Source of the DNA: Lepidonotus clava
Taxonomy: Eukaryota > Annelida > Polychaeta > Phyllodocida > Polynoidae
Direction: 5' to 3'
Length of the DNA stretch: 64,000 nucleotides
NCBI GenBank assembly: GCA_936440205.1
Contig: OW387148.1
Span: forward strand, 3,472,001-3,536,000
Shown here: positions 50,301 to 62,300 of the stretch, piece by piece
Position numbering within the stretch: the stretch's first letter is position 1
Layout of the letters: every line of letters starts with the position of its first letter
Translations under genes and position numbers: made by a program
The notes under the pieces: generated by a model
Told to the model about the DNA's origin: nothing
Database searches by the model: none
Seen by the model: only the letters and a program-made list of their open reading frames with translations

Positions 50301-53300
50301 ATTAATATTTGGTTACTGAAAACACAGATTTGATACAAGATAGTATACAGTTCTTAAAGGAAAGCTTGCACATATGTGCAGCATAGTTATATTTCAATGT
50401 ACTCAATTCAGCATATTATTCACAACTTGCACTATCAATATAAGCAAAATCACCGGAAAATTCCTAGTTTTTACACAGTTATGGGCCATTAAAAAAATTG
50501 TATTTTATTTCATTTTTTAAGGGAAATTCCTTAATTTATGACGTAGCAAGGGGAATTCTTGGGGAATCCCATCTGCCCTTAGAAGGGAATCCCCATCCCT
50601 GTAGAATTTGTAATAAGTATTATGCTCAATTTTCTAAATTATATATATTTGACCTAATGCAACTCATGATAAATTAGAATGTCTATCCATCTACAATCAT
50701 TCATTAATCAGGGAATCCCAAAATTGATTTAGAAGGAATTCCCATAGCTGTGACGTAGCAAGGGGAGTACTGGGAAGCCCAGCAGTCAGGGAATTCCCAG
50801 AATTAAATTACTTTCCTGGATAATTCTCTAAAACCTTAATATTTTCAAGTTTTTAATTTTGAAGTCTCTTTAGAATACCTAAATCAACTTAATTACACAT
50901 AAACATGCACTTCCTGAATTTATGTGCAAGCTTTCCTTTAACATTTATACCCCGTGGCGATTCCGGGAAAGAAAATAGGCCCCCAGTAGCCCCTACTGAT
51001 CGTATAAGACGACGATAGGGGGGACCCAGACCAAGTGGTTCTTTGGGTTCAATTCCCAGTTGGTGCTTGGTTCACAAAGGGATGAGGTTATCTCCATTCT
51101 AATAAATCCAACAACTACTAGTAACTTCTCCGGATTAAAAAGATTATATTTACCTGGGTAATATTCTTTTAAAGCGAAAGGCAGAGGAAAATGAACAACG
51201 GCGTAAGAAGCTGGAGATGATGCGGTCCCTCATGTCAGATGAGAGCCCGTCAGAAGAGGCACCTGAGGCCAAAGCACCACCCCCACGGCCACCCCAACCG
51301 ATGCGCCTCTCTGCTGATGCTACTAACCTGGTCACTCCTGAAGGTAATGCAAACCTACCAGTAAATCAGTCATAAAACATTCCCTAAACCATAAACTACA
51401 TGATCTGTTCCTAATTCCCGTCATCCAATGCTTAATTGACTTGGTATCCGAAAACAGGTGTCCGAAATCAACGATCCACCTTGTACTGCGAGTGCTGTTT
51501 AACCATATATTTTTGGACACAATGAAAAATTGATGTGAAACATTAATCAACATTTGTTGTATTGGGTGCGAGGATCCGACTTGATGGATTTTTTTCCATA
51601 CAGACCATATGGCCAAATATTCTTTAAATTATTAATGAAAAATTATGTTAATAGCGTTCACCTAATATGTGCATAAACGTATGTGTAATTCTGTGACTCA
51701 TAAGTAGACTGAGTATCAACACAATCTCAACACAATCTCAAACCATTTGCCAATATCCATACTCATGTTGAATTCCTGTAGGTCAAGACCCAGCACCCGC
51801 AGCCGTTCGTCCCAAACTCCCACCCCAGCTGTCCCTACAAGACGCGAGCAGTGAGGACAACGCGAGTCCTGAGGAGGCGCACCGATCACCCGCAGTCTCC
51901 ACAAGTCCCAGCTGCCCAAACCTGGACCCCAACTTAAACCGGCCAGACGAAGCACAGCCGGACAAACTGACCGGCAAACAAATTCCCCATTTAGAAGTGG
52001 GACAAGGAGGGGACCGGGCAGAAAGGGGACTTGTTGTGAGCTTACCACCCATGGTGACTTTGGGTGAAGATGACAAACCGGAGCCCGACATCATACAAAG
52101 TGCCAAGGCTGCCACGCTCCGGCCGGGCAAGCTGCCCCCTCCACGACCACCACCTCCTGTAGCGCCACCCCGGAGGAAGCGGAAAAACAAGCCAGATGAA
52201 GTCAGTATTGGACAACCAGAAGAGGGGGTGAGCGGCTTGTTTTCTTATAAATACCACTTGGAAGGCTTAGATTTTTCTGCAGGGTTATTTTTCTTATAAG
52301 ACTAAATCCCACTTTTCAAACTTAGCCACACACAATTAACTATATCTTCCTGTTATTTAGCGAAATTAGCGAAATATTCTGATCTTATTTTACTTTCATC
52401 AACAGTATAATTGAGATACATGTATATGTGTAATATAAGAAGTCTATAGTATTGTAATAATTAGCATTCATTTGATAGAAAATAATACAGAAATTATGCC
52501 GCAGTCCTGTTTAACGCTATACCTTGTCCCCATAGATGGACACACTCTCTCCAGAGGCCAAGGGTCTCCCTACCCAAGGCCTGCCTACCCCGACCAGCAC
52601 AGTATTCAGCCTAACACGAGACCTGGAGCAGAGCCTCGACCTTCAGAGCGCTACAGCCGGCAGTCGAATGGTGCCCGCTCGACAGGTGAGTCAAACCTTA
52701 AAGTTTGAACTGAAAAACGTATTTCTGTTTCCTGCGTTAAGATAAGATAATTAGAAATTAGGGTCGAGTTATAGCTATTGACAAAGGATGTAGTGGATGT
52801 CGGGATGGGTCAATGATAAATTTAAATGTCAGAACTTGTTGTTCTCATCTGTGGTAAAATTGATTGTAATGGATGGTTGAATTCAATTGTTATTCAACAT
52901 AAAATAAGTTATTCAATTGTTATTCAACATTAAGATAAGTTCTTCTGAAGTCAGTTTTGTCCATCGAGTTTTATTAGTCCATCCAATCATCATGATATTT
53001 CAGATGCTGAATACTATAAGTGTTTTGTGAAAATTGGTTAAAGTGTATTTAGCATAAATATATCTACGTCTATCTTGTCCACAAAGGATGAGTTGTCGGC
53101 CAAAGCAGAGCTAACAGAAGAGGAGAAGAGTAAAGCGCTGAGTCAGCAGAAGAAGAGGGACAAGCGAGCAGCTCAGGTTGCCGCTGCGACCGGCGCCTCC
53201 GCCTCGACCTCCTCCTCTGAGACCGCCCTGGTCAAAGCGGGCGACGGGAAGAAAGGGGACGACAAACCTGGAGAGGAGGGCGAGGGGGAGGGGGACGGCG

Positions 53301-56300
53301 AACTACCCAAGTCAGAACAGAGGCCCCGCTCCAACTCAGGCAGTCGGTTCCTAACTGACAAAGTGAGTCATTCGTATCCATCTCGCAAAAAATGCTCTAA
53401 AAACAAAGTATTTTGAATGGAGGCTAGGCCAATGAAATGTTAGGAATTTAAAAAATCCATTCCATTATATTTATTTCTATGATTTCCATTAAGACAGACT
53501 AGCCGCTTTAAACTTTTGCTTACTTTCTGATCCATCAGGATCGTTCAGAATTCCTCTAATAATACTTTGAACCGGTTTTCACTTGCATATTTTCCTTTCT
53601 GTTGCTGCAGGAGATCCTAGAGATGGTGATTGTACTGAATCTGGACACAGGAGAGACCATCCCACTGTCCCTGGCCGAGGAGAAGTTACCGCGCTGCGTC
53701 AATCCGTTATCACTACACATAATGAGGCGAACCAAGGAATACTCCAGGTTTGTAGATTTAGTTAACATAGGGTAGTTTTGAGTCAAAACCATCGTGAATG
53801 AATAAGAACAACACCTTACTACCTGTGTGTCACTCTGCCTGAACGGTCTACAACAACAAAAATCGATGCTTGGCAAATGGAACTACAAAGCATATTTTTA
53901 CAAATAAAAAGCCCTTGGTGTAGATTTCTTAAACTTGATATCCTGAAAGAAGAAGCCTGTCAAAGGGCGAAACATGTCGGATAATACAAATCTTTTAAAC
54001 CTTTTACCGACTGAACTCTGCGCGTTGGTTTGGACTGTTCTTTTATTTGTCTAAACTTGTTGATATTTTGGGTACCTTGCTTTTTTGGTAATCCTGTTAG
54101 TATCATTACTAAAATTATGAGGAAGACATAATACAATGTGACACTTAATGATTGTGCAAAGTGTTACATTTTTCCCCATTTTCTAACAGTGACTCGAGTC
54201 TACACAAACATGGGAGTGACGACGAGCAAAAGGAGCAGCACGGCACAAAGACCATCCGCTCCGTCAAACCCATCTCACGGCGAACGTACGCACCACAGTT
54301 TTCCTCAAAAGTTATTAATTACAGAATATAAAGCGTTTATCATCAAAGTACATAGCTAAAAGTAAAAGGACTTATTCTTTGAAAACATAAGCGGGAATAT
54401 GTGAATTATAACAAAATAACATAGATGCCAGACGGACCTTTATCCCTTAAATAAAGGTTTAAATTCGATCGGTAGAAATGTCTTTGCATTGAATCAATAA
54501 ATTGAATCAAGAGTACGACCAAGATCGCAATGGAGATGAAAACGTTTCTCTCTGCTCGGAATTGACTTGTCATATCGATTGTATTCTTGCCTCAGGAGAT
54601 AAGATTGTTGGTTGATCTTTTACAGGATAAAACTGAAGCGCTTCATAGGGAAGACGGTACATAAGATCAAGTCAGTAGCGGACGAGGGTAAGCTATGTAA
54701 TGAAGAATATATTCATAAACAGTTGTTAACAAATTATGAATACAAACAAGCCCACATCCAAATACTAGTCAGTTTTATGTTTCAGTTAGTGTTACTACGG
54801 TTTGCTGGAAATATTTTCTTAAAACAATTGGCACTTTATTCATTATTAACTTGGATGAACTTCCAGTGTAGGGGCAGCAACTTTTAATTCTTTCTTTAGT
54901 TCGACTTTTGATATCCAACTGAGCCCCTAGCCCTACCGTTTTTTCAGCGGACAAATATATTGCACGACTAGGTAAACCTTCTGAAAGTAACGTGTATAGA
55001 TCTGCTTAACCTTTCATATACATATAAGAAAACATGCGTTTACTTTTATTTAATGTACAGACGTATCATCTAGAGTGTATCTGATATCTATAAGACTATC
55101 CATTTTTTAATATACGATATTCCATAACCATATTCACTGTACCGATAAGGTTTGGTGTGAAAAGTAATCATGTAATATACGATTTAATCACCTGTAGTAC
55201 AGAGTGGTTTAACAGCTACTAACATGTCTATCAACATAATGTTTTCATCATCCTTCAAAATTTAAATAAGTCGCCACTTGGTAGTATAAATGAATGTTCA
55301 ATCTCTTACTCAAGTATTCCTTTTCCGTTTTTCATTCTTGATGTGCCAAGAGACATGGAAAGATATTTGTGGGAGAATTAAGTCTTTAAATTTATTTTGA
55401 AATATCCCATCGTACAACCAAGAAATAATCAAGGTAATATTTACCCAGCTTCAAAGTATAAATCCATTAGATTATACAGAAAGAAAGGAAAAACATAAGG
55501 ATATAGTTTGTGTTGAAAGTTAACCATACTAGTCTATAGTGTCAAAACGTCTTAGGCAAATGTCCACGACAAAGGAATGACACCTTTACTTTCAGTTGGA
55601 TCTCTAGTACTTTCAATAACGTTTTTAGCCATAGCCCACTTGCTCATACCCATGATCATCAGATTTTTTCATATTATATTATTGTTATAATTCTCTCGTT
55701 TCAGTACTTCACGATAAGGATGGTCAGGCCGTGTCAGACGACGATGACGAGACGTCTGACGGCCGCAGGATGATCAAAGTAAGGAGGAGGAAATAGTTTT
55801 CATATGATTACTCTATTTTTAGATGTACCTTCAGGTAGTGCCATCTAACTTTAGATAGCATATGTTAATGGTAGAGATGCAAATTGATATAAAGTTTGCT
55901 TAGACTAATTAGTTCATTTAAATGGAGACCTTAAATCCCTTTCTGTAAATCATACTAAATCGTGAGCTGAAATCGACCACGTGGAATTTTAATGCAAATT
56001 AACGTATTAATTTCCAGGTTGTAGGCCTACATAATATTGTCTCAGAATGTACGCATTGCCATAAATGTTAGAAAATATGATATGAGTGAAAAAATTATAT
56101 TTATAATGTTATGGACTAAATAGAAATAACCATAAAATGTGTGAAATTATGATCCTTTGAAAATGCCTTTTAGTACCGGATACGCCAGAATTTAACAGCG
56201 CGTAAATATGTAGGTTATCAGTAGTGTGTGATCGTTATAGATTCACTGAAATGTCTCTCCTGTTCACTGTCTTGTAGATCAAGGCAGCCAGCGCCCACAA

Positions 56301-59300
56301 GGGACCGTACGACTTTGATTTACTGGTGCCTGTACAAGACTTACGAGGGGAACAATCGGTAAGAAGCGCATTCTAGTTTATGTTTAGGTTCACATTAGCA
56401 TTATCATTGACACTGTAACTGACATTGACACAGAGAGATTCTGTGAGAAGAAACTCGGGCGCAAAACTACTTTGAATTGCTTTTTAAAATTGATGACTTG
56501 TGTAGTTCTCGACTGGTTATTCTCAGAATATTCTTTTAGAGCAAATAAGCTATATTATATGCTATCTGTTTGAAAGCATTATCTAACTCATGATCTGAAA
56601 ATTCTGAACTATTTATTTTCCATAATCATCAACTTAATAGTGCTGCTTACCTTTCTGAAAGATTCTTTCGCTTTTAAGAATGAATTATAAAGAATTTCGA
56701 TCATGGGGCTGTGTAAAAGTCTTTGTAATCTTTATTTTAACTCTCAGCCTCGTGGACCTAATACCGTAAGTTCTCATTAAGGAACAGGTTATCTCTTTTA
56801 CTATTTAGTATTGCTAAGCGTAGCATTTGTTAAATGGTTGCTTTAATATCTAAGAACAAAATTCAGATATCAACATTCATTTGTAATTGCTATATTTCGA
56901 CCATTCTTATTCTATCGGTTATCTTTTAATCTTATGTTAATGGACCCAATGTTCTTTAGTCAAAATTATTTCCCATATATAGTTACAAACTTATAAGTAC
57001 AGTGTTTCATTGCATATTGATATTGATATTTTGTGTATTTTTGCACACAATTTTGAAATTAATTCATGTATATGTATTGGTTTTTGATCTGCACAGTACC
57101 TTATTTAGTTGTGTTTGCACTATCGTCGACCTTGTGTTATTTAAGGATGCCCCTATAAAACGATTCATAATTGTTCTTCAACACGCTAAAATGATGATTT
57201 TCTAAAACTTTGAGTTTGGTTTAGATTGGAAAATATCCTACCCCACTTTTCATTCTGTAACATTTGTAGGTTTCAGACACTCAAAGTCTCTTGAATATCT
57301 TAATATCTTCCGACATTTCTCAATTTTGAAAATTTAATGATTATAGACATTTTCTATATAATAAAATATATCCAACGCCCCATATACACCCAGCAAAGCT
57401 TTTTTATTTTTGTTTTTCCTCTCAGACCCACATACTGCGTATAAAACAGGTAATTCGTAAAGATTATACAGGGAGCATCCCGTGCTTGTCGTTCAGTCTA
57501 CACCCTTAGGCGGCTTTCTAAAAATAAGTGTATTTGTAGTATGAATACCTTTAAGGGTCATGTACTCTAAAGATATCAAATGAATCTGCGCATGGACTTA
57601 ATTACGAAGGCTTTTAAAGACATTTTTGAAAGTTATGACTCTTTTTTAAACTGGTCTTTATCTGAGACCTCGGCGTTGAATTAAGAATTGAAATTCGAGA
57701 TTGACTATAAACAAAGTTGGACCACTGTTTAACAATTTCAATGATCAACTTTGTTTCCACCCTTTTATAAATGCTAAGAGCTGTAGACAAACAGCGATGC
57801 GTGGCTTCTAAATTAGGATTGGCTATTTCAATTTAGAGAACGTTGAGAAGTGAATTTTTGGCAGTAGGTCCCGAATTCGTACTTCAAAAGTTCAAAATAC
57901 TCTAGTCTGTGCTCTACATGGCCACATACAACCACAGCTTAAATTTGGGAGACTTGGTAAAGGTTCTGCACGTACTTAACTTTAAATGTAGAGTTGAGCC
58001 ATAGGAATAACCGGAGAAATAATACAATAACTTGTGGCTAACCTGCCTTTTCTTGTACATAGGGGGCCGTCTGGACCATGAAGTTCTCTCACTGCGGACG
58101 ACTTTTGGTAAGGAAAAGTATTTGTTTTCTTTGTTAATTAGTTTGTCTTACTATTTAATAAAACGATGAGGTGAAAAAGTACAAACCAAAGACATCCAAG
58201 AATTCAATTGAAAATGGCGTTTTATTTACTCAACGTTTCGTCCTAACAGGTGGACTTCTTCAGGAAAACCATTTTTTATTATGTAAAATGCCATTGCAAA
58301 AGGCTTAGAAATGGCACTGCCAAGTCCCTTTCATGGCATCCCTGATGTGACCTGGAGAAAACCTAATTTAGCGGTAAAAAGGCAGCCTTTTAGTGATGAG
58401 TATTTGGCATCTATCATTGCCAGTGTCGGATCCTTGATTTCTGTGTGAGAAGTTAACATTCGGTTTCTGTACAGGCTACTGGAGGCCAGGACAATCTGCT
58501 GAGGATTTGGGTACTGAAGGATGCGTACGCCTACTTCGATGACATGAGGCAAAAGTACAGCGAAGGTAAAGCATCCTACTATCTGTTTGTATGTGAATAA
58601 TGCTGGTTCCAGTTATATTTTATCTTTATCGTTTGGAATCTAATATCGAGCGGAAGAACGGCAAAGCTGGACCCTTATACTTAATGAAATTAATTAAAGA
58701 TCTAAGCCAAATCTAGAGGATGAGTAAAGAGGGTGAAAAGGACGCATCATAATCGATTTTGATTTGAAACTTTCATGAATTTGGCTCATGAGTGTGATTG
58801 ATAAAATTGAGTATCTCAATCAAATGTGAACAAAAAGGCGTACACGTAGATTCGTACACGTAAAACAAATCCACTAATACTCATGATGAAGCATAAATAT
58901 GTTATTTCATATTTTTTCCAAACTTAATTCTTTTGCTTTTTCTTTCAGCCACCAAAGTTTCACCGACACCGTCACAGGACAGTTTGAGTTCACAGTCGTC
59001 AGAACACTCTCTGCTGGCAGAGGTCGGTTTACTTTTGTATACGTATATCGTCGTCTATAAAACTGTTCTTCACGTACATCTATTGTGTAGCCTTCATTGT
59101 GTGGGTTCTGCAATAAACAGAGAGCTCACATAGATATTACCAGCCAGTTGTCAAATGTTTCAAATTGATTCTATTTATTCATGAGTAAATGGGTTACTTT
59201 GCTCAGGTGAGATGGAGTCTTTTGAACAGTGTGCAAATTGATCTTTTTTTGTTGAAACAAACTGCTCCAAAAAGTCAGTGATAAAAAAACTGTCCGTGCA

Positions 59301-62300
59301 TGATGAGTTAGTGCATGTGTTTTCCACAGGAGGCCGCTTCGGAGCACTGCCAGGTATGGGTAGTGGTGAGCGGGTTTGACACCAGGAGTCTCTAGTTGAC
59401 CTCTCTCAACCCTCTCCACTCTAACACTTTCACCCTGTTCTAATGCTCCCCGAGAAAAAATGTGTGACACAGACAAGTCATTAATAAGCTTTCCCAACTT
59501 TTTCTAAAATGTAATGATCTATTTTGTATCCAAAACGATTTGAATTTTACTGTTTTAACTTCCCTAAACTGTTTTTCATCTGCAAATCAATAGATGACCC
59601 TGTTAATGTTGATTTTATGAATTCATTTAGAACCCATCAATGGTGCAGGTTTTTCCCCCAGTCATTCACATAAATACCTGCACAATTTAATTAACTTCGC
59701 TCGTCAAATCAAACACGAATACCTCCACTCCTTTTGTGCACCTTGATGCTATAACCATTGTTAATTTCAGTTTACAATTTTCCTCAATTATTATAAGATA
59801 TTTACCGAGTGTCGGCGGATATATTTTGCAATTTGATTTACCTTGGTATCTTTGTATTATACCAAACCCGTTTAGATATGTTAATGTCATTAAATGCTAC
59901 TTGTTTATATTGATCTTATTGATACTAGTGGAGAAAACTATCTTGTGTGGTTAACCGTCTATCTCTACGTCTTTGCATGTGATTTTCTAATCGTTTCATA
60001 TTTTTCGGATCAGGAATAGCTTAGATACAGGCACTAATGGGCCTGTGAGATAGAAACCCTCTATTTCATTATGACCATCAGTACACTGTGATTAATGAAA
60101 TAACAACGATAGTGAGGAAGAAAAATGTCTCATTATCCCACTTTTGATTTTGTAATGATTTTATACCGGTAACTAGTTTTCAGTCCTTGAGTTCGGTTGT
60201 GGGAAAATGAATTGGAAGAATGATCTCAACTCACTTACATGTTAAGTGGTATCACATCGTCTAAGTTTACTAATGTTATCATAAGGATCCTTATCTGTAG
60301 TTCAAAATATTGGTTTAAGAACAATCTAACACATTTGTAAGTGATTGAAAGATGTGAGAAGTTTACCCCAGAGTTGAAAAGAACAAATATTTTTTATTTA
60401 AGAATCATTTGTAAATGTCATATATATCAGCGTAATGTTCCTACGACGCATTACAATTGTTTTTCTATCTCTCTTTAAACTGTACAATACCAGATGAGGC
60501 TTTGAGAATCCTACTTCTAACTTTTGAATACACCTTTGTCTGGAGGGTTCAATAAGGTTAAACTAATGTAGTGGGGTTCAGCAAGGTTTCAATGATAAAA
60601 ATGTCATTCCGACCATCTTCTGCAAGTGGCAAGTGGAATTATTTTAATGAAACGTGTTATGTTCTCTCAGATTCAAACAATACATATGATATTCCCCTCC
60701 CCTGCCTCCCCTCACTGGCCCCTGTTAGACAACTAACTACCCCTCCTAGAGAGCCATCGGCTGTTGTGTGTATGGCCCTGTCTATGGAACCATGTACATT
60801 AAAAAACACCTGCCTCAGTAAAAGTGTAGGGGTATGGTCTCTACCTTCTCATACATACGATCATTCCATAGATACGGTTATCAGAAAGACAGAATTGTCA
60901 AAACCTTGTTCTCGCCGTGATATAACCATAGATGTTGATACGGCGTTAAACCCCAATAACCAATCAACCAACCACTAACGGCCCTGTCTCTGTGCCTGAT
61001 ATACCTCTGACAGCCTCCCCTGCTTCCCCTCACCAGCGTGTATTAATAACTAATCGCCCCATATCTGTGCCCACAGGCCGGCCCTGAGGACGATGAAGAC
61101 AAACACGCACCCTTCATGCGCAGACCCTTCTGCATCTACAAAGGACACACGGCCGACCTGCTTGACCTCTCCTGGTCAAAGGTCAGTAACAAATGCACAC
61201 ACCATTCATGAAAGTTTATATAAAAGTAATTAAATTCAGTGACTCCTGTTCTTTTAAATAGTACTTTTAGGAGTTTGCCGTTGTTTTCTAAAGTGGCGCA
61301 AGCCTTACTTGAAAGACACCACAGTTCTGATGAAATTTTATAATAAGAAAGAAACCTAAAAATCACATGTATCATATGTAGACAATAATACAGAGGTTTA
61401 TCTTATGTATACGACTTAGAAGACAATGTATCATAACAGTAAGCTCTAGTAAATGATTTAAGAAAAAAACCGTTTGGGAATTAAAATCCCTCTTTAAAAT
61501 CTGTCATTTTCTTTCAGAATTACTTCATCCTGTCATCATCTATGGATAAGACGGTCCGTCTGTGGCACGTGTCCCGGAAAGAGTGTCTCTGCTGCTTCCA
61601 ACACATCGACTTCGTCACCGCCATCGCCTTCCTCCCCAGGGTAGGTGACGCCCCAAGGGGATTGTTTTCTTTACTCTTTTTAAACTCCGACATGGAATCA
61701 GCCAAAGGCTATTTTAGAAATTAAAATGACAGACTTGAAAAGAAATAAGATGCAATATTGAATAACAGATTGTCTAAACGGTAATTTACTTAATGCGTCC
61801 AAGCTAGCCCCAATACGGCCCATGAGTGTCCCGACTCAGCCAGTCAGAGAAACTGGAACTACATTGTGTACGACTAGAAATAGTTTTTTTAACCACTCTT
61901 AAATATAATGTTTATGAATCAATATTTAAAACAAAGTACCTTGAGAGAGATAAAAAAAAAAAAGATGTTTGCTAGAGTAAGCAATATTAATGCCAATCAG
62001 TAATCATTTTGTTAAAAAAATAAAAAATATCAACAAAAAAGTAGGAAACCCACATGGCCGGTATTGACATGGGAGTTAAAGTCAAGATACATGTACATTG
62101 ACCACACAGAAATCTGGACCATTCTAAATGGAAGATCTTATCAGAAGTAAGAATACATTGAGTACACTTAGGCGTGTACGATTTGTACTCATTTCACATG
62201 AGGCACTGCTGGATAGATTCTTTAAACACAAGAACACATTTTAAATCAAGTTGTCTTTCCTCCCCCAGGATGACCGTTACTTCCTCAGCGGGTCCCTGGA

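Noticed and set aside
50960-51065. Possible tRNA or SINE at TGGGTTCAATTCCCAG in WDR44 intron 4
   Set aside because: The T-arm is good, but there is no A box or acceptor pairing upstream at the right distance.
60571-60978. 135-codon plus-strand frame in WDR44 intron 16
   Set aside because: It overlaps the SINE 3' domain and has no splice context joining exons 16 and 17.
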